A DNA stretch of 64,000 bases. Origin: Hyphococcus sp. Its GTDB lineage: Bacteria > Pseudomonadota > Alphaproteobacteria > Caulobacterales > Parvularculaceae. Numbering within the stretch: position 1 is the first letter of the stretch; each line of letters opens with the position of its first letter. Below the pieces are notes generated by a model. The model did not search any database, had not been told where the DNA came from, and worked only from the letters and a program-made list of their open reading frames with translations. The translations under genes were made by a program, and so were the position numbers. Positions 1 through 8,344 of this stretch are shown here, piece after piece. The stretch is from the NCBI GenBank assembly GCA_028281665.1, contig JANQJK010000015.1, forward strand, positions 99,882 to 163,881, in the 5' to 3' direction.

Positions 1-302
1 GACAGCGCCTTGATGCGGGCTTGATCGAGCGACCGTCCGCGGGGCGAAAGGCAGAGAATTGGCCGATCGTTTCGGGGGACCGCATCGATAGCGGCGGCGA
101 GGATGTCGGCGCGCATGACCATCCCCGCGCCGCCGCCTGCGGGCGTGTCGTCGACGGATCCATATTTGTTGTCGGAGAAATCGCGGATGTTAACCGTATC
201 GAGGGACCACAGGCCCTCGCTCAGCCCGCGCCCCAGCACCGAGGCCCTGAGCGGCCCGGGGAAAAGCTCCGGAAAGAGCGTGATGACAGTGGCGTGGAAC
301 AT
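1..302 (-). CDS. trmD: tRNA (guanine-N1)-methyltransferase TrmD, 5' part only
   Basis: The reverse strand from an ATG at 302 reads MFHATVITLFPELFPGPL and later the SPOUT-family stretch with TPAGGGAGMVMRADILAAAI, which is the N-terminal part of TrmD. The enzyme methylates N1 of G37 in tRNAs from S-adenosylmethionine and prevents frameshifting. Only about 100 residues are inside the window; the cofactor-binding knot lies beyond base 1. It follows rimM by 50 bases on the same strand, the usual rimM-trmD order of ribosome-maturation operons. The family call is secure because of the GGGAGM motif and the rimM neighbour. Confidence 0.95.
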   Translation of the reverse strand, partial: MFHATVITLFPELFPGPLRASVLGRGLSEGLWSLDTVNIRDFSDNKYGSVDDTPAGGGAGMVMRADILAAAIDAVPRNDRPILCLSPRGRSLDQARIKAL

Positions 303-352
303 GAGGGTCGAGATGGCACGGCGAGGTTGCGCGGGCAAGCGCCGGCAAGGCG

Positions 353-922
353 CTAAGCGTCCTTTCGGCCCGCAGCGGCGCCGTCCTCGTCAGCGGTCGC
401 GTCCATATCCTCAATGGCCGCGCGCAGGATCGTCACGCTTCCATTCCCGATATCCACCGTGGGGACGGTTTCGCTGGTGAACGGGATCATGCGCGCGCCC
501 TTAACGCCCGGAATGTTTTCAAGTTCCAGAATGTCGCCGGCGCCGAAATTGTGGACCGCGGCGACGCGTCCGGCCCGCGCGCCCTCCTCATCGACGGCGT
601 CGAGGCCGACAAGGTCATCGAGGTAAAACTCATCCTCGTCCGGGTTGGGCAGGGCGGCGCGGTCAACAAAAATGCGGACCCCTTTCAGGGCGTCGGCGTC
701 TTCGCGGCTGGCGATTTCCGGCGCCCCGACGATCGCGAAGCCGGGTTTGGCGTTGCGGATGAACCGCAGCGTGAAGGCGCGGGCGCCGTCTTCTGTTTCG
801 ACCGAGCCATAAAGGGCGATGTTCTGAGGCGCTTCAGTGAAGGTTTTTAAAAGCGCATCGCCCTTGACCCCATGGGCGCCGGCGAAGGCGCCGAGGCAGA
901 CGCGCCTGCGCTTTTCCGTCAT
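353..922 (-). CDS. rimM: 16S rRNA processing protein RimM
   Basis: A 189-residue protein beginning MTEKRRRVCLGAFAGAHGVK. The N-terminal beta barrel with the GAHGVKG signature (about residues 12-20) and the C-terminal PRC barrel (EDEFYLDDLVGLDAV at about 94-108, then IPFTSETVP) are both visible. RimM assists 30S maturation around the 16S 3' domain and S19. Its ATG overlaps the stop of the upstream MFS transporter by four bases (ATGA), so the two are probably translationally coupled. The usual upstream partner rpsP is not here; an MFS gene stands in its place. Confidence 0.95.
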   Translation of the reverse strand: MTEKRRRVCLGAFAGAHGVKGDALLKTFTEAPQNIALYGSVETEDGARAFTLRFIRNAKPGFAIVGAPEIASREDADALKGVRIFVDRAALPNPDEDEFYLDDLVGLDAVDEEGARAGRVAAVHNFGAGDILELENIPGVKGARMIPFTSETVPTVDIGNGSVTILRAAIEDMDATADEDGAAAGRKDA

Positions 923-2160
923 GTCGCGTCGTCCTGTTCATGAGGCTGAAACAGCCTTCCTTTCTCCGTCCACAGAACAACGGCGAACGCGGCAAAACCC
1001 AGGACCGCAAAGCCCTGGATGATCGGCGCCGCGGTGCCGTCATAACTCCGCGCCACCAGGCCGCCGAGGAAACCGGCGAGCGTCGTTCCGGCAAAGCCGT
1101 TCGCCGCCGCGGCCGATCCGGCAATATGCCCCATGGGCTCCATCGCCATCGCCGTTGAGTTAGGCCCGATGAGGCCCATGCAGAAAAACGACACGCTCAT
1201 GAATGTCATGAAGATAACGAACGTTTCGCCCGTCGTGGTAGCGATGGCGAGATGCATCAGATTGACGATGATGAATACAAGCAGCGCCCCATGGGTAAGC
1301 CGGCGCATGCCGAAGCGGGAAACGAGGCGTGCATTGATGAGCGTTGCGGCGCCAAGCGCGGCGGCTAAGGCGGCGAAGGCGAGGGCGAAGGCCTCGCCAA
1401 TCTCAAAGAGTTCAAGGAATAACTGCTCCGACGCGCTGATATAGCTGAACAGGGCGGAGAAACATAAGGCCGACGCCAGCGTATAGCCGATGGCCATCCG
1501 ATTGCGGACGAATTCCATATAGGCGCCGATGATCGGGCCGGCGCGCAGGGCCTTGCGCTGCGACGGCGCGAGCGTTTCCGGCAAACGCCAGCCGACCCAC
1601 AGTGCGAGCACCAGTCCGTAAAGCAGGAGCGCCAGAAATATCGCTCGCCATGGGCCGGCGAAGAGAATGAGCTGGCCGAAGCCCGGCGCGAGGATCGGCG
1701 CCGCCATGAAAATCGTGATGGCGAGCGACATGACTTGCGCCATGCGCCGGCCCGAACATTGATCGCGCACGACGGCGATGGCCGCGACCCGTGCGGCCGC
1801 TGTCGTGACGCCCTGAAACGCCCGCGCCGCGAGCAGCAGCGAAAAGGAAGAGGCGACAACGCTGAGGAGCGAGCCCAGAACGTATCCGCCCAGCGACCAC
1901 ATGAGCACGCGCTTACGCCCGAACCGGTCCACCAGCGGGCCGAAAAACAATTGCGCGATGCCGTTACCGAGGACGTAGACGACAATGATCAGCTGTCGGT
2001 CATTATCGCGCGCGGCGCCGAGTTCGTCGCCGATGGTTCCGAGCGCCGGCAGCATTATGTCGATGGCGAGCGCGTTCAGCGCCATCACCGCTGCGGTGAT
2101 GGCGACCAGTTCTGGGAATGAAAGCGCCGTGCGCTGTCCGGGTTCCGGCTTGTCGCTCAT
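919..2160 (-). CDS. MFS transporter, Bcr/CflA drug-resistance type
   Basis: A 413-residue, 12-helix transporter from an ATG at 2160 (MSDKPEPGQRTALSFPELVA). Family features are LPALGTIGDELGA after the first helix, the motif-A loop FGPLVDRFGRKRVLMWSL (about residues 69-86) and the helix-5 region APILAPGFGQLI. This is the Bcr/CflA-like (DHA1) drug/proton antiporter subfamily; members export bicyclomycin, chloramphenicol or other small molecules, but the substrate here cannot be read from sequence. An in-frame start 12 codons upstream exists, but the internal ATG fits the family N-terminus better. It overlaps rimM by four bases. Confidence 0.88.
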   Translation of the reverse strand: MSDKPEPGQRTALSFPELVAITAAVMALNALAIDIMLPALGTIGDELGAARDNDRQLIIVVYVLGNGIAQLFFGPLVDRFGRKRVLMWSLGGYVLGSLLSVVASSFSLLLAARAFQGVTTAAARVAAIAVVRDQCSGRRMAQVMSLAITIFMAAPILAPGFGQLILFAGPWRAIFLALLLYGLVLALWVGWRLPETLAPSQRKALRAGPIIGAYMEFVRNRMAIGYTLASALCFSALFSYISASEQLFLELFEIGEAFALAFAALAAALGAATLINARLVSRFGMRRLTHGALLVFIIVNLMHLAIATTTGETFVIFMTFMSVSFFCMGLIGPNSTAMAMEPMGHIAGSAAAANGFAGTTLAGFLGGLVARSYDGTAAPIIQGFAVLGFAAFAVVLWTEKGRLFQPHEQDDAT

Positions 2161-2286
2161 GATCGATCCGTTACGCCGCCGCCGCCAGCTTTGCAATTGC
2201 GTGCGGCAATCCGCAGCGGCTGAACGGCGATTTTGGGATGCGCCGGAAACTCTGTTAAAAGCGCGGCTTCGCCGTTGGAGGATCGC

Positions 2287-2559
2287 ATGAACGCGCCGGC
2301 AAACGAAGAAGAAAACAAGAAAGAATACTGGCGGGAAAATGTCAGGCTGCTCTGCACGTTGCTGGCGGTGTGGTTTCTGGTTTCATTCGGCGCCGGCATC
2401 TTGTTCGTGGATGTTTTGAACGCCGTTTACATTGGCGGGTTTCCCCTTGGCTTCTGGTTTGCGCAGCAGGGCTCGATCCTTGTCTTCGTGATCCTGATTT
2501 TCGTTTACTCGGCGCGCATGAAGCGGATCGAAAAGCGTCTCGGCGTCGGCGACGAGTAA
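2287..2559 (+). CDS. DUF4212 small subunit of a sodium:solute symporter
   Basis: A 90-residue protein with a charged N-terminus (MNAPANEEENKKEYWRENVR) and two membrane helices (about 22-44 and 55-77), matching the DUF4212 family that accompanies VC_2705-type sodium:solute symporters. The ATG at 2287 is preceded by GGAG at the right distance. It lies three bases before the large symporter subunit, so the two form an obligate-looking pair. The role of the small subunit is not established in the family; it is probably needed for assembly or coupling. Confidence 0.88.
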   Translation: MNAPANEEENKKEYWRENVRLLCTLLAVWFLVSFGAGILFVDVLNAVYIGGFPLGFWFAQQGSILVFVILIFVYSARMKRIEKRLGVGDE

Positions 2560-2562
2560 GCC

Positions 2563-4332
2563 ATGGACACGCAAACGCTTACCTGGATTTTCGTTGGCGC
2601 GTCCTTTGCGCTTTATATCGGCATCGCGATCTGGTCGCGGGCGGGATCGACATCGGAATTCTACGTCGCCGGCGGCCATGTGCATCCGGTCGCCAACGGC
2701 ATGGCCACCGCCGCGGACTGGATGAGCGCGGCCTCGTTCATTTCCATGGCGGGGATCATTGCCTTTTCCGGCTATGATGCGAGCGTCTTCCTGATGGGCT
2801 GGACCGGCGGTTATGTGCTGCTGGCCCTGTTGCTGGCGCCTTACCTGCGCAAGTTCGGACAGTTCACCGTGCCGGATTTTATCGGGGAGCGGTATTATTC
2901 ACGGGCCGCGCGGGTCGTCGCCGTCATCTGCCTGATCATTATTTCGTTCACCTATATCGCCGGGCAGATGCGCGGCGTCGGCGTCGTCTTTTCGCGCTTT
3001 CTCGAATTGCCGATTGAATGGGGCGTGATCGTGGGCATGGGGATCGTCTTTTCCTACGCCGTTCTCGGCGGCATGAAGGGCATCACTTATACGCAGGTCG
3101 CGCAATATTGCGTCTTGATTTTCGCCTATCTCGTGCCGGCGATATTCATTTCTATACTGATTACTGGCAATCCGATACCGCAGATCGGGCTTGGCGCAGA
3201 TGCGGGCGGCGAGCCGGTGTTGCAGAAGCTCGACCGGACGCTTGTCGATCTTGGATTCACAGCCTTTACGTCGGGATCGAAATCGAAAATAGACCTCATC
3301 GCGATCACCCTCGCCCTGATGGTCGGAACGGCGGGACTGCCTCATGTGATCGTGCGGTTCTTCACCGTGCCGAAGGTGTCCGACGCGCGCCGATCCGCCG
3401 GATATGCGCTCGTCTTTATCGCCCTTCTTTATACGACGGCGCCGGCGGTGGGCGCCTTTGCGCGGCTGAACTTTGTCGAAAGCGTGCACGAAAAGGAATA
3501 TGTCGCCGCGCCTCAATGGGTGAAGACCTGGGAAGGCATCGGTCTCATCGCCTGGACCGACAAGAACAATGACGGCGTCATTCAATACGGGCCGGGCGCG
3601 CCTTTCGAAGGACGTGCGGCGTTTACCGGGGAGGCGGGGCCGAGCGGCGAGCGCCTCCTCGCAAACACGCCGACCGCAGCGGAAAACGAAATCCTCGTTG
3701 ACCGGGATATCATGGTCCTCGCCAATCCGGAGATTGCAAACCTCCCCGGCTGGGTGATCGCCCTTGTGGCCGCGGGCGGCGTCGCGGCGGCGCTGTCGAC
3801 AGCGGCGGGGCTTCTGCTCGTCATCTCCGCATCGATCAGTCACGATCTTTTAAAGAAAACATTCCGCCCACAGATTACTGAACGAACGGAGCTGCTTGCC
3901 GCGCGGGCGAGCGCGGCTGCGGCGATCCTTGTCGCCGGTTATCTCGGCGTTAATCCGCCGGGTTTTGTGGCGCAGGTCGTGGCGCTCGCTTTCGGGCTGG
4001 CGGCGGCGTCGCTTTTCCCGGCGATCCTCATGGGCGTTTTCTTCAAGGACATGAACCGGGAGGGGGCGATCGCGGGCATGGTCGCAGGCCTTGCGGTCAC
4101 GCTCGCCTATATCATGTGGTTCAAGTCGCCGTGGTTTGCGGGGCTGAACGGTCCAGAGAACTGGCTGCTCGGAATCTCTCCGGAAGGGTTCGGCGCGGTC
4201 GGGATGCTCGTCAATTTCGGGGTCGCAGCGCTGGTTGCGCGCTTCACCAGCCCGACGCCGGCGAATGTGCGCGCCATGGTCGACGAGATCCGCCTGCCGC
4301 GCGGCGCCGGCGATGCGGCGCCCGGCCACTGA
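2563..4332 (+). CDS. Sodium:solute symporter, ActP/VC_2705-like
   Basis: A 589-residue protein with about 13 predicted membrane helices and SSS-family features: FYVAGGHVHPVANGMATAAD near the N-terminus (about 28-47), the FISMAGIIAFSGYD helix, and GTAGLPHVIVRFFTV (about 255-269) as in acetate/monocarboxylate symporters. A soluble loop of about 90 residues between helices (about 305-395) contains a D-N-N-D-G calcium-like loop (TDKNNDGVI), typical of the VC_2705 subfamily. It is likely to import acetate or another short carboxylate with sodium, driven from the inner membrane; the exact substrate is inferred. It forms an operon with the preceding DUF4212 gene. Confidence 0.9.
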   Translation: MDTQTLTWIFVGASFALYIGIAIWSRAGSTSEFYVAGGHVHPVANGMATAADWMSAASFISMAGIIAFSGYDASVFLMGWTGGYVLLALLLAPYLRKFGQFTVPDFIGERYYSRAARVVAVICLIIISFTYIAGQMRGVGVVFSRFLELPIEWGVIVGMGIVFSYAVLGGMKGITYTQVAQYCVLIFAYLVPAIFISILITGNPIPQIGLGADAGGEPVLQKLDRTLVDLGFTAFTSGSKSKIDLIAITLALMVGTAGLPHVIVRFFTVPKVSDARRSAGYALVFIALLYTTAPAVGAFARLNFVESVHEKEYVAAPQWVKTWEGIGLIAWTDKNNDGVIQYGPGAPFEGRAAFTGEAGPSGERLLANTPTAAENEILVDRDIMVLANPEIANLPGWVIALVAAGGVAAALSTAAGLLLVISASISHDLLKKTFRPQITERTELLAARASAAAAILVAGYLGVNPPGFVAQVVALAFGLAAASLFPAILMGVFFKDMNREGAIAGMVAGLAVTLAYIMWFKSPWFAGLNGPENWLLGISPEGFGAVGMLVNFGVAALVARFTSPTPANVRAMVDEIRLPRGAGDAAPGH

Positions 4333-4335
4333 CCG

Positions 4336-5484
4336 TTATTTCAGGGCTTTGAGCGCGCGTTCGCGGTCATAATCGGAATCGATCGTCTGCGCCGCCTCGC
4401 GCAATCGCTCCCTCAGGCGCTCGTCGTTTTCCGCCATGGCTGCGGCGGCTTCCAGCGCCACGCGCTTGTCGTAATCGGAATCTATCTCGTCGAGCGTCGC
4501 AAGCCAGGCGCCCGCTACAACCGCGCTCCCCAGCTGTGGCGCCGCCTTCGTCAGGATCAGGCGCAAATCATGATCGCTGTCGATCTCCTCTGCGACCGCC
4601 TCGATGAGCTGCGCCGTCTGCGCCGCGTTGAATTCGGCGTAGGTCAGCAAAGCTTCGGCGGAAACGCGAATATCGTGATTGCTGTCTATCGTCGATAAGA
4701 GGGCGACCGCTTCGGCCGCGGCGTCGCCGGCGAGCGGGCGTGTTGCAATCGCTTTCAGGACGCGCCGTTTTTCATAATCGCCGCCGATTTCTCCCGCTAC
4801 GGAAAGAAGCGTCAGCATGGCCGCGTCGCCGATTTCCTGATGTTCGGCGACCGCCGCCAGCGCCTGTGCGATGTCGTGATCGCCTTCGAGGCGGCCGAGC
4901 TTTTCGATGAGGGCGTCAACCTGAACGGGAGTGAGCGCGCCGCTTTTGCTGAGCGCCGCCGAATACCGGCGAATGGCGTAGTCGCTCGTCAGTTCGTCTA
5001 TCTCGGTGAGCACCGCGTCGGGGCCGCCGGCTTCCAGGATCTTTTCAACCCTCATGTCCGCTTCGAAAGCGCCGGCGCGCAGAAAGCGCATGACGAGATC
5101 GTCGATATGGGCGGCGGTTTCCTTGCCGGGTTCCTGCTCTTCGTCGTCTCTCCAATATGTTTTCTCGACGCCGCGCCCGTCCTTCTCAACCCGCAGGCGT
5201 TCGCGCTCACCGTCCCGCTGAAGTTCGATTTCGAGATAGTCCTCGACGAAGGCGATGCCGTTGCCGTCCTTGTCGAGCTTCAGCTTGCCGCGCCAGTCGG
5301 CCTTCAGCGCGAGATCGCCCTCGCGGAGGGAAAACTCGCTCGCATCGCCGCGCACCGTATGGCGAACCGAAATCCCGTCGGCGACGTCGAGTTCAGTGTC
5401 GCCGTCACCGAAAATAACGGCGTAGGTGATCGCCGCCGCAATCGCGGCGCCGGAAAGAAACAGTAAGGTTCGCAGTGAGTTGAT
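4336..5484 (-). CDS. Membrane-anchored protein with HEAT-like DSDYD repeats, start codon uncertain
   Basis: Not assigned to a named family. The first conventional start is a GTG at 5355 (VRGDASEFSL, 339 residues), but the frame stays open upstream to 5514 and encodes a clear membrane anchor (TLLFLSGAAIAAAITYAVIF) directly before it. No ATG, GTG or TTG is in frame there; an ATC at 5484 with AGGA eight bases upstream is the best candidate, hence the end given. The body has an adhesin-like beta part (about 1-75 of the GTG form) and then about seven 35-37-residue helical repeats with the signature (I/L)DSDYDKR or close variants. Such repeats occur at the end of some BlaR1/M56-type proteins, but no peptidase is present here. 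It is convergent with the symporter. Confidence 0.65.
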   Translation of the reverse strand: MNSLRTLLFLSGAAIAAAITYAVIFGDGDTELDVADGISVRHTVRGDASEFSLREGDLALKADWRGKLKLDKDGNGIAFVEDYLEIELQRDGERERLRVEKDGRGVEKTYWRDDEEQEPGKETAAHIDDLVMRFLRAGAFEADMRVEKILEAGGPDAVLTEIDELTSDYAIRRYSAALSKSGALTPVQVDALIEKLGRLEGDHDIAQALAAVAEHQEIGDAAMLTLLSVAGEIGGDYEKRRVLKAIATRPLAGDAAAEAVALLSTIDSNHDIRVSAEALLTYAEFNAAQTAQLIEAVAEEIDSDHDLRLILTKAAPQLGSAVVAGAWLATLDEIDSDYDKRVALEAAAAMAENDERLRERLREAAQTIDSDYDRERALKALK

Positions 5485-5579
5485 GGCCCAATTCCTAACC
5501 CAATAGCGGGTTTATTATCGTTTAGCGCGCCCCGGTTTGTCGAGGGCGCCGGCAACGCCTTAACGGGCGCCGCCGTCGC

Positions 5580-6731
5580 TCAGTCGTCTTTTTCATCGGC
5601 GCCGGTCCATTGCTGTTCCGCGGCGAGATAGTCCTCCGATTGCATCTCCACAAGGCGCGACGCGGTTCGTTCAAATTCAAACGATCCGTCCCCGGTCGTG
5701 TAAAGCGCATCCGGCGGGCCGGCGGCGGAACAGACGAACTTCGTGCGGCTGTCATAGACGGCGTCGATGAGATTGATGAAGCGGCGGGCCTCATTGCGTT
5801 GTTGAGGACCCATAACGGGAATGTGATCGACGAAGAGCGCGCCGTAGCGATTGACGATGGCGATGTAGTCGCCGGCGCCAAGGGGCTGTTCCATAAGGTC
5901 GGCGAAATCGAACCGCGCGGCGCCGCGTCCGGCGCGCGGGATCGTCAGTGTTCGTCCCTTTACCCTTATTGTTTCGCGTCGCTCGCGACCGCCGCTCAGC
6001 ATGCGCGTCCAGGCGTCGTCCATCGCCCGGTCCGCCGCGGGTCCGAGCGGCTGATAGTAGACCGGCGCGCCGGTAAGCTTATCGAGGCGATAGTCGCGCG
6101 CGGAAACAAGCTCCAAGACGTCGGTCCTGTCTTTCAGAAGTTCGATAAACGGAACGAATAGCTGTCGGTTGAGGCCGTCCTTGTATAGATCGTCCGGCGC
6201 CCGGTTGGACGTGGCGACAATGACGACGCCATTATCGAACATGGCCTCGAACAGGCGCCCGAGGATCATTGCGTCGGCGATGTCGGAGACCTGAAACTCG
6301 TCGAAACACAAAACCAGCGCGTCCCTCGCAAGATCGTGGGCGACCGGCGCCATCGGGTCGTCGGGCGCCTTTCGATTGAAACCCTTGTGGCGGCGCTTTG
6401 TGTTTTCGTCGGTCGCGCGCCAGCGGGCGATGCGGTCATGGACGTCGGCCATGAATTCGTGGAAATGGACCCGGCGTTTGGCGGCGATATCGGTATTGTT
6501 GGCGAAGAGGTCCATGAGCAGCGTCTTGCCCCGCCCGACGCCGCCCCAAAGATAAACGCCGCGCGGCGGCGATTGCGGCCGGCGGAACCAGCCGCGCCGC
6601 GCCCGGCAATAGTCCCGTACCTGATCGTGCAGCTCCTGCAAGCGCTCGACGGCCTGACCCTGCGCCGGATCGGCGTCGAGCACGCCTTCGCGAATTAACG
6701 CCTCATAGCGCGGCTGTGGCCCCCTCGTCAT
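5580..6731 (-). CDS. zapE: Cell division protein ZapE (AFG1-like ATPase)
   Basis: A 383-residue AFG1/ZapE-family P-loop ATPase. The start MTRGPQPRYEALIREGVLDA is characteristic. The Walker A region is GVYLWGGVGRGKTLLMDLF, the FHEFM motif follows, and the Walker B segment is ALVLCFDEFQVSDIADAMIL; VIVATSNRAPDDLY is the sensor region. ZapE acts at the Z-ring during constriction and the family is also linked to membrane protein quality control. The ATG at 6731 lies inside the end of aqpS (stop at 6703); a GTG at 6767 is possible but gives an atypical leader. The overlap suggests cotranscription with the arsenic operon, although the functions look unrelated. Confidence 0.92.
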   Translation of the reverse strand: MTRGPQPRYEALIREGVLDADPAQGQAVERLQELHDQVRDYCRARRGWFRRPQSPPRGVYLWGGVGRGKTLLMDLFANNTDIAAKRRVHFHEFMADVHDRIARWRATDENTKRRHKGFNRKAPDDPMAPVAHDLARDALVLCFDEFQVSDIADAMILGRLFEAMFDNGVVIVATSNRAPDDLYKDGLNRQLFVPFIELLKDRTDVLELVSARDYRLDKLTGAPVYYQPLGPAADRAMDDAWTRMLSGGRERRETIRVKGRTLTIPRAGRGAARFDFADLMEQPLGAGDYIAIVNRYGALFVDHIPVMGPQQRNEARRFINLIDAVYDSRTKFVCSAAGPPDALYTTGDGSFEFERTASRLVEMQSEDYLAAEQQWTGADEKDD

Positions 6732-7425
6732 GGGAGTCGCTATAGCGTGCGCCTTTGGCGTCGTCACGGGGCGTGAAAAGCCAGGCGGCGATTGCGACAG
6801 CCACGGCGGCGGCGGAAAACTGCGCCAGGAGGAAGGCCGGGGCGTCGACGGGGCGCACGCCGGCGAATGTGTCGGTGAGCGTCCGCGCGATGGTCACAGC
6901 CGGGTTGGCGAACGATGTGGAGGAGGTGAACCAGTAGCCCGCGGTGATGAATAACCCAACGGCGGGCGCAACGCTTTCGGGCCGGAAACGAAGCGCGCCG
7001 AGTATCGTCAGGACGAGGCCGAAGGTTGCCGTTGCTTCTCCGAGCGCCTGGCCGAAACCGGTTCGCGCTTTCGCCGAGACTTGCAGGATTTCGAGATCGA
7101 ACATCCCATGGGCCAGCATCACGCCGGCGACGCCCCCGACAATCTGCACGGCGGCATAGGCGCCCGCCATCGTCAGGGTAATGTCGCGGCGGAGGAGGAA
7201 GGCAAGGGTCACGGCGGGGTTGAAATGGGCGCCGGAGACCGGGCCGAAGATCACGATCAGCACGTAAAGCCCGGCGCCCGTGGCGATGGTATTGCCGAGA
7301 AGGGCGATGGCGGTATTGCCGCCGGCAAGCGCCTCGCCCATGACGCCCGAGCCGACCACAATGACGAGCAGCAATGCTGTTCCGAGCGCCTCCGCGCCCA
7401 GTTTTTGTGCGGTTGTGTAGGCCAT
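6703..7425 (-). CDS. aqpS: Aquaporin family protein, AqpS-like arsenite channel
   Basis: A 240-residue MIP-family channel with six helices and both half-helix signatures (HFNPAVT and FANPAVT). The ATG at 7425 (MAYTTAQKLGAEALGTALLL) is ten bases after the arsC stop. In Sinorhizobium-type ars operons the aquaglyceroporin AqpS replaces ArsB/Acr3 as the exit route for arsenite made by ArsC; the same role is inferred here because no arsenite pump is encoded nearby. The last part of the gene overlaps the zapE start region by 29 bases. Confidence 0.9.
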   Translation of the reverse strand: MAYTTAQKLGAEALGTALLLVIVVGSGVMGEALAGGNTAIALLGNTIATGAGLYVLIVIFGPVSGAHFNPAVTLAFLLRRDITLTMAGAYAAVQIVGGVAGVMLAHGMFDLEILQVSAKARTGFGQALGEATATFGLVLTILGALRFRPESVAPAVGLFITAGYWFTSSTSFANPAVTIARTLTDTFAGVRPVDAPAFLLAQFSAAAVAVAIAAWLFTPRDDAKGARYSDSHDEGATAAL

Positions 7426-7435
7426 ACCGGCGGAC

Positions 7436-7888
7436 TTACCCCTGGTTTTCAAGAAAGGCGTCGATGGTTTTTCGGATGTCGGCAAAGACGCCGTCGAAGG
7501 CAGCGCGCTTGTCGTCGTCGCTTCCTGTCGCCGCCGCCGGATCGGGAAAACTCCAATGGAGCGTCTCCGGCGCCCTGCCGGCCGATATGGGCCATACCGG
7601 ACATGTCTCTGCGGCGGCGTTGTCGCAGACCGTGACGATCACATCCATCACTGGCGCATCCCCGCCGGCGAACTCGTCCCAGCTTTTCGATCGCGGTGCG
7701 TCATCGCCTTCGCCAACGGGGATGTCGTGGGACGACAGCGTTACGAGGGCGAAAGGATTAGGCGAGCCCGCATGGCTGGACCCAGCGGACCATGCGCGCC
7801 AGCGCGGCGCGCCTGCGTGGTTCATATACGCCTCGGCCATGATCGACCGCGCCGAATTGCCGGTGCAGAGGAACAGAATGTCGGGCAT
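7436..7888 (-). CDS. arsC: Arsenate reductase ArsC, low-molecular-weight phosphatase type
   Basis: A 150-residue protein beginning MPDILFLCTGNSARSIMAEA. CTGNSARS is the CX5R phosphate/arsenate-binding loop with the nucleophilic cysteine at residue 8. The two further cysteines of the thioredoxin-coupled subfamily are present in VTVCDNAAAETCPVWP (about residues 86-101). It reduces arsenate to arsenite in the cytoplasm using thioredoxin. It sits nine bases after arsI and ten before aqpS in a tight operon headed by arsR. Confidence 0.95.
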   Translation of the reverse strand: MPDILFLCTGNSARSIMAEAYMNHAGAPRWRAWSAGSSHAGSPNPFALVTLSSHDIPVGEGDDAPRSKSWDEFAGGDAPVMDVIVTVCDNAAAETCPVWPISAGRAPETLHWSFPDPAAATGSDDDKRAAFDGVFADIRKTIDAFLENQG

Positions 7889-7897
7889 CAGGGCCGA

Positions 7898-8344
7898 TCA
7901 GGCCTGCGTGGTCTGTTCGGCAGGGCCGCAGCAGGCTGTCGGCGCCGCGGCAAGCTCGCGATCGGGCTCCGCGCCATAGGAATCGCTGTCGGCAAAGGTC
8001 TGGAACAGCTCCCAGCGCGCGCCCTGCGGGTCTTGGGCCCAGTATTTGTTGGATTGCGCATAGCAGCAGGTGGTTTCCTCCTCCGCAAAAAGGGAGGCGT
8101 TGGCGGCGCGCAGGCGCCCGGCAACTTCATTCAGCTCGTCCTTCGTGTCGATAGACACCCCGGCGTGGTCGAAGCCGGGCTCGCCGCCATGGGTCGAGAC
8201 GGAAACATTGGCCAGCGGGTCGTCCAGCAGCCATTTGGCGTAGTCCTTTTCAACGCGCGTGGGCTCGGCTCCGAACATCGCTGAATAAAAGGCGATAGAC
8301 TGTTCAAGATCCCTGGTTTTCAGGTGGATATGCAGGCGCTTCAT
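7898..8344 (-). CDS. arsI: ArsI/CadI-family metalloenzyme (vicinal-oxygen-chelate fold)
   Basis: A 148-residue VOC-fold protein starting MKRLHIHLKTRDLEQSIAFY. Candidate iron ligands are His in HIHLKT, His in FDHAGV and Glu in WELFQTF. The vicinal cysteine pair in ETTCCYAQSNKYW matches the trivalent-organoarsenic site of ArsI C-As lyases, and a second pair (TACCGP) lies near the C-terminus. ArsI demethylates methylarsenite to arsenite; CadI members are cadmium-induced and less well understood. The ars operon context and the TCCYA motif favour ArsI. The start overlaps the arsR stop by one base (TGATG). Confidence 0.87.
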   Translation of the reverse strand: MKRLHIHLKTRDLEQSIAFYSAMFGAEPTRVEKDYAKWLLDDPLANVSVSTHGGEPGFDHAGVSIDTKDELNEVAGRLRAANASLFAEEETTCCYAQSNKYWAQDPQGARWELFQTFADSDSYGAEPDRELAAAPTACCGPAEQTTQA

